Of a stretch of 64,000 nt of DNA, positions 35,703 to 44,859 are shown piece after piece (position 1 is the first letter of the stretch; the number at the start of each line of letters is the position of its first letter). A program made the translations under genes and the position numbers. The DNA comes from Oscillibacter ruminantium GH1. GTDB taxonomy: Bacteria; Bacillota; Clostridia; Oscillospirales; Oscillospiraceae. Under the pieces are notes generated by a model. That model ran no database searches. It saw only the letters and a program-made list of their open reading frames with translations, and was not told the origin of the DNA. The stretch covers positions 186,001 to 250,000 of the forward strand of contig NZ_DF158897.1 of NCBI RefSeq assembly GCF_000307265.1, given 5' to 3'.

Positions 35703-35727
35703 ATCAACAAAAGGAGGCGGTGTAAAC

Positions 35728-36750
35728 ATGGCATATCAAGTGCTGATTACCGAACCAGTCAATGAAAAAGGGCTGGATTTTTTAAGAGAACAGGGATATA
35801 CCCTGATTACAGGAACCGGTCCTGATGAAGAAACGCTGCTCAGAGAGTGCCGCGACTGCGACGGCGCACTCACCCGAAACGGGAAATTTACGCAGCGGGT
35901 CTTTGAAGGCTGTCCCAAACTGAAAGTGGTGTCTATGCACGGAGTGGGCGTGGACGGCATCGACGTGGAAGCCGCGACCAATCTGGGAATCCAGATCTGC
36001 AACGCGGCAGAATCCAACCAAAAATCCGTGGCGGAGTACGCCGTGGGTCTGATTCTGATGCTGGCAAAGCACTCCGTCGTCTACAATAACGGGCTGAAAA
36101 GCGGCGACATGTCGGTGCGCAACCTGTATGGCAACGATGTCAGCGGAAAGACGCTGGGCATCATCGGCATGGGAAACATCGGAACACAGGTGGCCAGAAT
36201 GGCCTGTAACGGCCTTGGGATGAAGGTGATCGGCTACAACCGCCACATCACCAAAAAGCAGAAGGCCGACTTCGGATACCTCACGCCGGACATGGACGAA
36301 GTCATTTCCTCCGCCGACTTTCTCTCCCTCCATCTGCCCGGCAATGACAAAACCCGCCACACCATGGACGCCCGCCGTCTGGCGCTGATGAAGCCCAGCG
36401 CGTTTTTAATCAACACCGGCCGCGGCGAGGTCATTGACGAAGCCGCCCTGATAAAAACGCTTCAAGAGGGAAACCTGCGGGGCGCGGCGCTGGATGTGTT
36501 TGAAGGAAACCTGCCCAAGGCGGACAATCCGCTTTTGTCCATGGACAATGTGATTGTGACCCCGCACACGGCAGCGTTTACCACCGAAGCGCTGGAGCGG
36601 ATGAGCTATCAGGCGGCTCTGGGCATCGTTGAGGTGCTTGAGCATCGTCCCGTGACCTATGCTGTCAACAAAATGAAAGACAGCTTTGAAGAAAACAAGG
36701 ACATCGCGGCCGTCATGAATTTCTTCCGCCACGAGTTCAATTATAATTAA
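35728..36750 (+). CDS. D-isomer-specific 2-hydroxyacid dehydrogenase (PGDH-like)
   Basis: 340-residue NAD-dependent dehydrogenase. The cofactor Rossmann motif is GIIGMGNIGTQVA. The catalytic Arg, Glu and His appear in INTGRGEVIDEAAL, the following DVFEGNLP and VTPHTAAFT. It interconverts a 2-oxoacid and the (R)-2-hydroxyacid; the closest well-known relatives are 3-phosphoglycerate and hydroxypyruvate dehydrogenases. The neighbours (a second dehydrogenase and an aminotransferase) argue for amino-acid fermentation rather than serine synthesis. ATG 35728 follows AAAGGAGGCGG. Confidence 0.88.
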   Translation: MAYQVLITEPVNEKGLDFLREQGYTLITGTGPDEETLLRECRDCDGALTRNGKFTQRVFEGCPKLKVVSMHGVGVDGIDVEAATNLGIQICNAAESNQKSVAEYAVGLILMLAKHSVVYNNGLKSGDMSVRNLYGNDVSGKTLGIIGMGNIGTQVARMACNGLGMKVIGYNRHITKKQKADFGYLTPDMDEVISSADFLSLHLPGNDKTRHTMDARRLALMKPSAFLINTGRGEVIDEAALIKTLQEGNLRGAALDVFEGNLPKADNPLLSMDNVIVTPHTAAFTTEALERMSYQAALGIVEVLEHRPVTYAVNKMKDSFEENKDIAAVMNFFRHEFNYN

Positions 36751-36763
36751 GGAGAGGATCAAT

Positions 36764-37768
36764 ATGCACATCAGAGTATATGGCGTACAGGCCGATGAGC
36801 TGGCCGCCTATGAAAAGGCAGAAGGCAAGTACGGCTTCACATTTGAATTCGCGGAGGCCCCGCTGAATGAGGACACCGTGGATCAGGTCCATAACTGCGA
36901 TGGTATCATTCTGGTCACAACCTGCAATGTGACTGAAAAGGTTGTAAAAGAACTGTCCGAGCGGGGAGTCAAATATCTGGCCACCCGGTCTGCCGGCAGC
37001 GACCATGTGGACTATGACGCTGTGGTGAAATACGGTCTGCACTGCGCCAACGTCCCGTTTTACGCTCCCGAGGCCATCGCGGAGCACACCATTCTCATGG
37101 CCCTGTGGGTCCTGCGTCACGGCAAGAAATCCTATGAGATGGTGAAATCCGGCGACTTCACCATGAAGGGCCTGAAAGGCCGCCAGCTGGGCCAGCTGAC
37201 AGCTGGTGTTCTGGGCACGGGCCGCATCGGCCGCACCACCATGACGCTTCTGAACGGCTTCGGCACCAAGGTTCTCGGCTGGGACCCTTATCCCAACGCA
37301 GCGGCGGAAAAGCTGGGTACATACGTCTCCAAAGAGGAGCTTTTTGCGCAGAGCGACATCGTCTTTCTGCACTGCCCCCTGACGGACGACAGCTACCACC
37401 TCATCTGCGATGAAACGCTGGCGCTGATGAAGCCCGGCGCGGTTCTGGTGAATACCGCAAGAGGGGGCCTTGTGGACCACGCGGCGGTTTTGAAGGCGTT
37501 AGAGAGCGGAAAACTGAGCGGCTTTGCATTCGACGTGTATGAAAACGAGGCGGAGTTCGTCCGCAAAAAGCTGCCTGTGGATCAGATCTCCGACCCGGTG
37601 TTTAAGGCCCTGTTTCAGCGGGAAGACACTGCGTACAGCGCCCATGTGGCGTTTTACACGGATGGAGCCATCAACAGCATGATCGAGGTCACGCTGGACA
37701 ACCTAAAGGAATATGAGACGACCGGCCAGTGCCGCAACGAGATCAAGGTTGAAGGCGGCGCGGTATGA
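36764..37768 (+). CDS. D-2-hydroxyacid dehydrogenase (D-lactate/2-hydroxyisocaproate type)
   Basis: 334-residue enzyme of the D-LDH/VanH/LdhA branch. The Rossmann motif is GVLGTGRIGRTTM. The catalytic residues lie in VNTARGGLVDH (Arg), AFDVYENEAEF (Glu) and YSAHVAFYTD (His). In C. difficile and C. sporogenes, related enzymes reduce 4-methyl-2-oxopentanoate or aryl-pyruvates to the (R)-hydroxyacids used by 2-hydroxyacyl-CoA dehydratases. It follows the first dehydrogenase by 13 bp and overlaps the aminotransferase start by 4 bp. Confidence 0.88.
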   Translation: MHIRVYGVQADELAAYEKAEGKYGFTFEFAEAPLNEDTVDQVHNCDGIILVTTCNVTEKVVKELSERGVKYLATRSAGSDHVDYDAVVKYGLHCANVPFYAPEAIAEHTILMALWVLRHGKKSYEMVKSGDFTMKGLKGRQLGQLTAGVLGTGRIGRTTMTLLNGFGTKVLGWDPYPNAAAEKLGTYVSKEELFAQSDIVFLHCPLTDDSYHLICDETLALMKPGAVLVNTARGGLVDHAAVLKALESGKLSGFAFDVYENEAEFVRKKLPVDQISDPVFKALFQREDTAYSAHVAFYTDGAINSMIEVTLDNLKEYETTGQCRNEIKVEGGAV

Positions 37769-38955
37769 GAGACTTCGTATCCGAAAGCGCCAAACGGCTG
37801 GAGGCATCTCCCATTCGGGCAATTCTGGACCGTGCAGCCGCGCTGCGCGCCAGCGGAAAGGACGTGATTCCTTTCAGCGCCGGCGAGCCTGATTTCCCCA
37901 CACCCGAACCGATTAAGCAGGCAGCCATGAAGGCGATTGCGGACAATTACAGCCACTATGCTTCTAACCGCGGCCTTCCCGCCCTGCGCAAGATTCTTTC
38001 CCGCATGATTGAGACAAGCACCTCCGTTTCTTACGACCCGGAGTCCGAAATCCTCATCACCTCCAGCGGAGCGGAGGCACTGAACAACTCGCTTCTGACC
38101 TTTATCAATCCCGGCGACGAGGTCATCATTCCCACGCCCGCCTTCGTCTCCTATAAGAATCTGGTCAAATTCGCGGGCGGTACATTCGTGGATGTCCCCC
38201 TCCGCGCAGAGAACGGTTTCCAGCTGGACGCCGATGAGATCGAGCGTCACATCACCCCCAGAACGAAGATGATCGTTCTGAACAACCCCAACAATCCCAG
38301 CGGCGCGGTCTATGAGCGGGCCGCGTTGGAAAAAGTGAGCGAGCTTGCTGTCCGCCACGATCTGCTGGTCATCTCTGACGAGATGTACAGCCGACTGGTC
38401 TATGACGACGCGGAGTTTATCTCCATGGCGGCGCTGCCCGGTATGCGGGAACGGACCATCGTCATCAGCGGTTTTTCAAAATCCTACGCCATGACCGGCT
38501 GGAGACTGGGCTACATCGCCGCCGACAAGGCACTTACCGGCATGATTTTGAAGGTTCACCAGTATTCCACCACCTGCTCTCCCACGTTTATTCAGCAGGG
38601 GCTTGTGGATTCGCTGGAACTGCCGGAAACGGAAGCAGCGGTAAAGGACATGCTGTCCGCCTTTACCCGTCGGCGGGAGGCGATTGTCAAGGGCCTTCAG
38701 GCCATCGACGGCATCACCCCCGTGGTTCCCAAGGGCGCGTTTTATGTCCTGGTGGATGTTTCCGCCACAGGGCTGACCGGCGCGGACTTCGCGCTGAAGC
38801 TGCTGGAAGAATTCTCCGTCGCCACCGTGCCCGCCATCGGGCTTGGCGACAGCTGCGGCGATTATATCCGTATTTCCTACGCCGCGTCGGATGAGAACAT
38901 CGCCGAGGGACTGAAGCGGTTGGAAGCATTCATGAAATCATTGAAAAAAGACTGA
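37765..38955 (+). CDS. Class I/II aminotransferase (aspartate/aromatic type)
   Basis: 396-residue PLP enzyme of fold type I. It has the substrate-loop AGEPDFPTP, NNPNNPSG (173-180), SDEMY (204-208), the PLP lysine K239 in SGFSKSYAMTGWR and the carboxylate-binding Arg near the C-terminus. It converts an amino acid to its 2-oxoacid, which the two dehydrogenases upstream could reduce. ATG 37765 overlaps the preceding stop (ATGA), showing tight coupling to that dehydrogenase. Confidence 0.92.
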   Translation: MRDFVSESAKRLEASPIRAILDRAAALRASGKDVIPFSAGEPDFPTPEPIKQAAMKAIADNYSHYASNRGLPALRKILSRMIETSTSVSYDPESEILITSSGAEALNNSLLTFINPGDEVIIPTPAFVSYKNLVKFAGGTFVDVPLRAENGFQLDADEIERHITPRTKMIVLNNPNNPSGAVYERAALEKVSELAVRHDLLVISDEMYSRLVYDDAEFISMAALPGMRERTIVISGFSKSYAMTGWRLGYIAADKALTGMILKVHQYSTTCSPTFIQQGLVDSLELPETEAAVKDMLSAFTRRREAIVKGLQAIDGITPVVPKGAFYVLVDVSATGLTGADFALKLLEEFSVATVPAIGLGDSCGDYIRISYAASDENIAEGLKRLEAFMKSLKKD

Positions 38956-39076
38956 GTCAGGGTAAAAAAAGAAAGACCAGAGGCAGTTTAAAAAGGAGGA
39001 GCCGTTTTGGCTCCTGAACGGGTAGTATGTGCCCTCTTTAAGGGCGTTTACGTTAAAAAGTTGAAAGGGGATTATT

Positions 39077-40354
39077 ATGAAAGTTATCGTAGTTGGTGGA
39101 GGCTGGGCAGGTTCCGGAGCGGCAATCGCCGCGAAAAACGCGGGAGCCGAGGTCACGGTTTTGGAACGCACCGATATGCTGCTGGGCACCGGTCTGGTCG
39201 GCGGTATTATGCGCAACAACGGCAGATTCACGGCCACGGAGGAGGCAATCGCTCTGGGTGCCGACGAGATCTTCGACGCGATTGACAATCACTGCCGCCA
39301 CAAGAACATCAATTTCCCCGGTCATGAGCACGCCAGCCTTTATGATATCGCCACCATCGAGCCGGCGATTAAGAATCTGCTTCAGAGCAAGGGCATTGAG
39401 GTTTTGACGCAGGCTCGTGTCAAGGACGTGGAGATGGACGGCGATAAAATCGTCTCCGTAATCCTCACCAACGACGAAAAGCTGTCCGGCGATGTGTTTA
39501 TCGACGCCACCGGCAGCGCCGGCCCCATGAACAACTGCGGCAAGTATGGCAACGGCTGCGCCATGTGCGTACTTAGATGTCCCACCTTCGGCGGCCGCGT
39601 GAGCCTTGCGGGCAAGGCCGGCGTCACCGAGAAGATCGGCAAAAAGGCCGATGGCTCTTACGGCGCCATGAGCGGCTCCTGCAAGCTGTTCAAGGAGTCT
39701 TTGGACCAGAGCATCGTTGACACCCTCAACGCCACCGGCGTTGCCGTCATTCCCATCCCCGAGGAGCTGCGTAAGGGCGAGGGCATTCTGGCCACCAAGG
39801 CCTGCCAGCAGTACGCTCTGAAGGAATTTGCGGAAAACATCATTTTGCTGGATACCGGCCACGCCAAGCTGATGACGCCTTACTATCCGCTGGATATGCT
39901 GCACAAGGTGCCCGGCTTTGAAAATGCCAGATTTGAAGATCCCTATTCCGGCGGTGTGGGCAACTCCATGCGTTACATGGCGCTTGCTCCCAGAGACAAC
40001 GCCCTGCATGTCGATGGCGTGAGCAACCTCTTCTGCGGCGGCGAAAAGGCCGGGTTGCTGGTGGGCCATACCGAAGCCATCATCACCGGAACTCTGGCCG
40101 GTTACAACGCCGTGCGCTGGGCCATGGGCGAGGACGTTCTGGTTCTGCCCACCGAGCTTGCCGTGGGCGACGCCATCGCCTATGTGAAAGAGGCGATGGA
40201 GACGGAAGAGGGCATGGGCAAGAAGTATACCTTCTCCGGCTCTGTCTACTTCAACCGCATGAAGGAGCTGGGCCTCTACACCACGGATGTTTCCGCAATC
40301 AAGGCCAGGGTGGAAAAGACCGGTCTGACCGGCGTTTTCTCCGGAAAAATTTAA
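39077..40354 (+). CDS. FAD-dependent oxidoreductase with Cys cluster
   Basis: 425-residue flavoprotein of the FAD_oxidored/GidA-like superfamily. The dinucleotide-binding motif is GGGWAGSGAAIAAKNAG near residue 7, and DATGSAGP lies near 146. Four cysteines follow at C154, C161, C164 and C168 (C-x6-C-x2-C-x3-C), which could bind an Fe-S cluster or metal. Its substrate is not known. It stands after the aminotransferase gene and before a permease gene. ATG 39077 follows GAAAGGGG. Confidence 0.8.
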   Translation: MKVIVVGGGWAGSGAAIAAKNAGAEVTVLERTDMLLGTGLVGGIMRNNGRFTATEEAIALGADEIFDAIDNHCRHKNINFPGHEHASLYDIATIEPAIKNLLQSKGIEVLTQARVKDVEMDGDKIVSVILTNDEKLSGDVFIDATGSAGPMNNCGKYGNGCAMCVLRCPTFGGRVSLAGKAGVTEKIGKKADGSYGAMSGSCKLFKESLDQSIVDTLNATGVAVIPIPEELRKGEGILATKACQQYALKEFAENIILLDTGHAKLMTPYYPLDMLHKVPGFENARFEDPYSGGVGNSMRYMALAPRDNALHVDGVSNLFCGGEKAGLLVGHTEAIITGTLAGYNAVRWAMGEDVLVLPTELAVGDAIAYVKEAMETEEGMGKKYTFSGSVYFNRMKELGLYTTDVSAIKARVEKTGLTGVFSGKI

Positions 40355-40407
40355 TAAACAGTCCAACCCTTGCAGGCGCCCCAAATCCAATTTGAAAGGT
40401 TGAGACC

Positions 40408-41817
40408 ATGGAATATGCACTGACTTACATGCATTACATCTACCTGGCCGTTATCATCCTTGTCATTGTACTCATGATCGCCAAACACGACGTCGTGATT
40501 CCCTGTGTTTTGGGACTGTTTGTCATCGGCTTTTGTTATAACAATTTTAATGTGATTGCCGGCGCGCAAACCATATTTAACGGAATGATGGTTGCGGGAG
40601 CAGATTTGTTTGACATCATGCTCATCATAGCGTTGATGGTGGCTATGCTAAAATCCCTGACTCACATGAAAGCCGACCAGTTGATGATCGCACCGGTGGT
40701 CAAGCTGCTGAAAAAGCCCACCACTGCGTTCTGGGTGCTGGCGGCAGTGATGTACATCTGCGCCACCTTCTTCTGGCCCACGCCTGCCACCGCGCTGGTG
40801 GGAACGATCCTGATCCCTATCGCCATGACCTGCGGACTGAAGCCGATGCTGGCCTGCATTGCCATTAATCTGGCGGGGCACGGTATGGCTCTTTCCGGAG
40901 ACTTGGTGCTTCAGGGCGCTCCCGCCCTCACTTCCGGTGCGGCGGGCGTACCAATCGAATCTGTTTTGAAGTACGGCGCCATCTTTGCTTTTGTCACCGG
41001 CATTATCGCGCTTGTCAGTGCATTTGTTATCAACCGCAAGGATTTTGTCGTGGATCAGACCTCTGCCGCAAAAGCGGCTGCCCTGCAAAACAGCGACCCG
41101 AGCAACAGCGAAAAGACTCCGCCCTATGCAAAGTTCTTTGCCATTCTCGTTCCGGTGGTGTATATCGCCATCGTGATCCGAATCCTGATGGGCGCCACCA
41201 TAGAGGGTGTTGCTTCCATCTTTGGCGGAGACGCCACGGCCCTGCTGGGTGGAAGCGCCGCCTTGCTTCTGGTGGTCGCCACCGCTGTGGACTGCAAGAA
41301 GGACTTTCTGGAAAAATGTGTGGAATATCTGCGGGACGGGATGCTGTTTTCCATCAAAATTTTTGCCCCCGTTATTCCCATTGCCGCGTTTTTCTTCATG
41401 GGCAATCCCGAAAGCGTCCAGAGCATTTTGGACAGCAACGCACCCGGGTTCCTGTTTGATCTGGGCGGCGCGTTCGGAACGGTCCTGCCTTTGAACGCAC
41501 CGACGCTGGCAATCGGCATCGCGCTTGTGGGCGCAATCACCGGTCTGGACGGCTCCGGCTTTTCCGGCATTCCTCTGGTGGCGGGTCTTGCCGCCGCGCT
41601 GGCCGGTCCTGCTGGATACAATGTCGCCGTTCTGGCAAGCCTTGGACAAGTGGCGGCTATCTGGGTTGGCGGCGGCTGCTTGAGCGCATGGGCGTTTGGC
41701 GCGGTGGCCAGCGCCGGCGTCGCCGGAATTTCTTCGGCGGAGCTGGTACGGAAAAATCTGGTTCCCGTGGTGGGCGGCCTTGCCGTTTCCACGATCATCG
41801 CAATCATCCTGCTTTAG
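40408..41817 (+). CDS. Putative ion-transporter-superfamily permease (dicarboxylate/Na+ antiporter-like)
   Basis: 469-residue membrane protein with about 12 helices and two similar halves, each with a Pro/Gly-rich re-entrant stretch (ATFFWPTPATALVGTILIP and GLDGSGFSGIPLVAGL). This layout is typical of the IT superfamily (CitM, NhaC, dicarboxylate carriers). The substrate is unknown; a 2-oxo- or 2-hydroxyacid, or an amino acid, would fit the operon. ATG 40408 lies 53 bp after the FAD oxidoreductase gene. Confidence 0.75.
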   Translation: MEYALTYMHYIYLAVIILVIVLMIAKHDVVIPCVLGLFVIGFCYNNFNVIAGAQTIFNGMMVAGADLFDIMLIIALMVAMLKSLTHMKADQLMIAPVVKLLKKPTTAFWVLAAVMYICATFFWPTPATALVGTILIPIAMTCGLKPMLACIAINLAGHGMALSGDLVLQGAPALTSGAAGVPIESVLKYGAIFAFVTGIIALVSAFVINRKDFVVDQTSAAKAAALQNSDPSNSEKTPPYAKFFAILVPVVYIAIVIRILMGATIEGVASIFGGDATALLGGSAALLLVVATAVDCKKDFLEKCVEYLRDGMLFSIKIFAPVIPIAAFFFMGNPESVQSILDSNAPGFLFDLGGAFGTVLPLNAPTLAIGIALVGAITGLDGSGFSGIPLVAGLAAALAGPAGYNVAVLASLGQVAAIWVGGGCLSAWAFGAVASAGVAGISSAELVRKNLVPVVGGLAVSTIIAIILL

Positions 41818-41883
41818 AAACGCGTTTATTCACCGTTCCGTTAGAAAGAAAGGTTCTTCCTCCGCTGTGAACCGTAAACCCCG

Positions 41884-41932
41884 CCCCATCTGCCGGTTTG
41901 GGTCCATCCCTCCCGGCAGGTGGGGTCTTTTA
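41884..41932 (+). terminator. Terminator after the permease gene
   Basis: 13-bp stem CCCCATCTGCCGG (41884-41896) with CCGGCAGGTGGGG (41913-41925), one G-U pair, followed by TCTTTTA. Confidence 0.85.
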
Positions 41933-41965
41933 TACCGGAGAAATGCCAATGGCATCTCTTCAAAA

Positions 41966-42013
41966 ACAGTTAAGCAGGCAGGGACGGCGCACATGCGCCA
42001 TCCCTGCCTGCTT
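41966..42013 (-). terminator. Terminator of the sigma-54 regulator gene
   Basis: Long hairpin 41972-42013 (19 pairs, one C-A mismatch) followed on the - strand by AACTGTTTTTG. It lies 12 bp after the stop. Confidence 0.8.
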
Positions 42014-42024
42014 GGCTCTCCAAT

Positions 42025-43490
42025 TCAATTTTTAAAAGAAGACCCGCCGTCATCCGGCGTTTCCGCTCTCTTTTTATATCGGGCGGGTATCTGGTACTCC
42101 CGAATCTTGTATTGCAGATATCTGCGGGAGATTCCCAGATACTCTGCGGCTTTGGTGCGGTTGCCGCCCATCAGTTCCAAGGCGGCCAGCAGCTCTTCCT
42201 TCCCAAGCCCCGCCCGGCGGGAGGTGGATTGGCCCTCCGGTCTTTCCGGCGCAGGGTGATACACACTGGCCTCGCCCGCCAGAATCCCGGTGGGAATGCT
42301 GGTGATCTCGGTGGTGGCATAGGGGGTCATGACCACCATCCGCTCCACAAAGTTGCGGATTTCGCGGACATTTCCGGGCCAGTCATACGCCTGCGCCTGG
42401 GCTAGGACCTGCTCGGAAAAACTCTTTTTCAGATTGTACTTGTTGCAGAAATAGTCCAGAAAATGCAGGCACAGCGGGATGATATCGTCCTTCCGGTTGC
42501 GGATGGACGGGATCGTCAGCGGAATTACATGGAGGCGGTAATAGAGGTCCTCCCGGAATTTTCCCGCCCGGACTAACTGGGAAAGTTCCTGATTTGTGGC
42601 CGCAATCAACCGGAAGTCCACTTTTTTGGGATTGAGCGAGCCGATCTTCTGTACACTTTTTTCCTCAATCGCCCGCAAAATCTTGCTCTGCACACTCATG
42701 GGAAGTGAGTTGATCTCGTCTAAAAACAGCGTCCCGCCGTCCGCGGCCTCAATCAAACCGATCTTGCCGTCCTTGCTGGCGCCCGTAAAGCTCCCCTTCT
42801 CGTATCCGAACAGCTCCGACTCAATCAGATTTTCCGGAAAGGCCCCGCAGTTAACGGTAATCATCGGCTTGCTTTTCCGGTCGCTGTGCTCATGGATAAA
42901 CCGGGCGAAAACCTCCTTGCCGCTGCCGGATTCCCCGTAAATCAGCACATTGGAATCCAACGGAGCAATGCTTTCCGCCACGGAGAGAAGCTGCTTAAGC
43001 TCCTTGCTCTCCACCACGATGCCGGTGTTTTGATTTGCCGTGGCCTTGCTGACCACAGGCTGCTCTGTTAAAATCTGACTCTGCTTGAGCAGTTTGTGAT
43101 AAAGCGACTCAAAATTCTGAATATCCTGAAGCATGGTAATGACATATTTAATATTTCCCGCTCCATCATAGATGGGGGTCCCGGTCACAATCCGCATCCG
43201 GGCGGGGCCGCTGACGGCCTCGATATCGTGGTAGAATTGCAGGCGGCTCACCCGCTGTTTTTTTCCTTTACCAAATCGTAAACGCAGACGTCGATAAATC
43301 GGGTGAAATCGTGTACGTTCATTTTCAAATATTCGCTGCGGGGAATATTTCTCCATTTAATCATCACGGTGTTGACGAAAAGAAAGTTTCCGTCCGCGTC
43401 GTACACCGCGATTCCGGCGTCCACATTGTCTAAAATGGCGGCCCACGGCAGATGCTCCTGCGCGTCGCGGAGGCAGAATGACTCTTCCAT
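42025..43490 (-). CDS. Sigma-54-dependent enhancer-binding regulator (PAS-AAA-Fis), split by a -1 frameshift
   Basis: About 488 residues if joined. The first part (43490-43248) is the start of a PAS domain, MEESF... to VYDLVKEKNSG-stop. The second frame continues the same PAS domain and carries the AAA+ domain (Walker A YGESGSGKEVFARF, the sigma-54 contact loop GSFTGA, LFLDEI) and a Fis-type helix-turn-helix (GNRTKAAEYLGISRRYLQYKI). The frames join at an A7 run (43258-43264) that forms the heptamer A-AAA-AAC. The join may be programmed, a real mutation, or a homopolymer error. RocR-like architecture; likely activator of the divergent sigma-54 promoters at 48.4-48.75 kb. ATG 43490 follows GGAGGG. 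Confidence 0.85.
43257..43263 (-). other. Slippery heptamer A-AAA-AAC at the regulator frameshift
   Basis: On the - strand the zero frame reads GTA AAG GAA AAA AAC AGC GGG TGA. A -1 slip on the heptamer continues as CAG CGG GTG AGC CGC, which is the frame of the AAA+ part. The stop codon comes only 6 bases after the heptamer. Confidence 0.75.
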
Positions 43491-43565
43491 ATAAACTCCC
43501 TCCTGTGGAGATGATCGGCCGGAGGCCGTGCGGCCCGCCGCGTACGCGGCAGCCGTCCTGCGGCT

Positions 43566-43616
43566 ATTGTACCATAATCTTTGCGGGAGTTGAAGCAAAA
43601 ACCGGATTTTGCTTCA
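43566..43616 (-). promoter_or_regulatory. Promoter of the sigma-54 regulator with overlapping dyad
   Basis: On the - strand: TTCAAC (43594-43589), 17-bp spacer, TACAAT (43571-43566). A 10-bp inverted repeat TGAAGCAAAA (43591-43600) with TTTTGCTTCA (43607-43616) overlaps the -35 box and could be an autoregulatory operator. Confidence 0.55.
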
Positions 43617-43635
43617 TTTTACACATTTATGCGAA

Positions 43636-43680
43636 AATACAGTCTCCCGCGGCATATGGCTTACCGCGGGAGACTGTATT
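43636..43680 (-). terminator. Terminator-like hairpin after the dehydratase operon
   Basis: Perfect 17-bp stem (43636-43652 with 43664-43680), 11-base loop. It lies 51 bp after the last dehydratase gene on the - strand, but the T-run is weak. Confidence 0.65.
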
Positions 43681-43731
43681 TATGGGGGAATGAGGTGACA
43701 TGAAATTTGGGGAAGCGGTCTTCCCGGAGGC

Positions 43732-44859
43732 TCAGAGCATTTCGCGGAAGGTCTGAATTTTGGTGCGAACCTGCTCATAGCTGGTGTTTTGCTGGTCGAT
43801 TTCAACCGTCAGGCAGGGAATGCCCGCACTGCGCAAATCTTTTTCGTAATAGGGCTGATCGTATTCTTCGGGATCGCAGAACTTCATCATGCAGGAGATC
43901 ACGCCGTCGGCGCCGGTGCGCTTGCAAAGCTCAGTCAGCATGGCCCCTCTGGGTTTTCCCTCCTCGTGGATGAGACTGCAACCAAAGCGGTTGTTCCATT
44001 GCAGAGCCAGCCGCTTCAGTCCGCCGCCGCCCTGAGCGGGAGTATCCGTGCGGTACTGCCGCATTTCCTGCGCCAGATCGTCGCCCACCACGGCGACGTT
44101 GTTTTCCTGCAGAATATCCAGCACCTCGTCCGGCTCGCACATGATACCCGCCAGAACCACCTTTTTGCCCGGATGATCGTAGACCGGCAGCTTTTTCAGC
44201 TCCTCGACAATTTCACGCACGATGGCGGTGTGCTCGCTCTTTTCATAGAAGAAGGCGCTTTTCATCACGGCGTGGCGAACCCTGGGGGTAATCACGTCCA
44301 GATGCGCATTCGCCGTCTCGGCAAAATCCCGCATCACCGCGTTGTGCTCGTTGTAGATCTCAATGGCGCGGCACAGCGCCTTCTCATTCATCATCTGGCC
44401 GGTGAGGGTGCTCAATTTGGTCAAAACACTCTCATACTCACTGATGAGATAGTCCACGCTGGCGGGAGACTTGCGGTTCTGGGGATAGACGATGGGAGCC
44501 ACCGGAATGCCGGGAACGCCGAAGCGCCAGTTCTGCGTCATGCAGCGCAGCGTGTCGCACAGGGCGGGAATGATCACCGCGGACAGGCCCTCATAGGCAC
44601 CGGAGAGGCCGAATTCCATGTTGGACTGCATGATCGGGCAGGCGAAAGCGGGCAGATAGCTCTTGGCGCGCATCAGCTCGGTGCGTCCGCCCCAAAGGCC
44701 CATGGGAATCATGCCGGAGGCATGAACCAGCTCTTCCGGCGTATAGGCCGGGAAGCATCCCACCACCTTTTTCCCCTGACTCAGATAGAAGTCCAGCCGG
44801 GCGCGGGGATTTTGACAGGCCTCGGCCAGCAAAGAGAGATTACTCTTCAAATCAGCCAT
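43732..44859 (-). CDS. (R)-2-hydroxyacyl-CoA dehydratase, beta subunit (HadC/FldC type)
   Basis: 375-residue subunit of the radical 2-hydroxyacyl-CoA dehydratase, which removes water from (R)-2-hydroxyacyl-CoA to give the (E)-2-enoyl-CoA. It matches the HadC/FldC/LcdB class along its length. Visible are VVGCFPAYTPEELVHASGM with C35, FACPIMQSN with C74, CMMKFCDPEEYD with a further Cys, and ITCDTL-like ALCDTLRCMTQNW. These Cys would hold a [4Fe-4S] cluster. ATG 44859 follows AAAGGAGG and overlaps the end of the alpha subunit gene by 8 bp. The substrate cannot be read from sequence. Confidence 0.92.
   Translation of the reverse strand: MADLKSNLSLLAEACQNPRARLDFYLSQGKKVVGCFPAYTPEELVHASGMIPMGLWGGRTELMRAKSYLPAFACPIMQSNMEFGLSGAYEGLSAVIIPALCDTLRCMTQNWRFGVPGIPVAPIVYPQNRKSPASVDYLISEYESVLTKLSTLTGQMMNEKALCRAIEIYNEHNAVMRDFAETANAHLDVITPRVRHAVMKSAFFYEKSEHTAIVREIVEELKKLPVYDHPGKKVVLAGIMCEPDEVLDILQENNVAVVGDDLAQEMRQYRTDTPAQGGGGLKRLALQWNNRFGCSLIHEEGKPRGAMLTELCKRTGADGVISCMMKFCDPEEYDQPYYEKDLRSAGIPCLTVEIDQQNTSYEQVRTKIQTFREML

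Noticed and set aside
39053..40420. 455-codon - strand frame opposite the FAD oxidoreductase
   Set aside because: Shadow of a gene with a clear FAD motif; no domain in the reverse frame.
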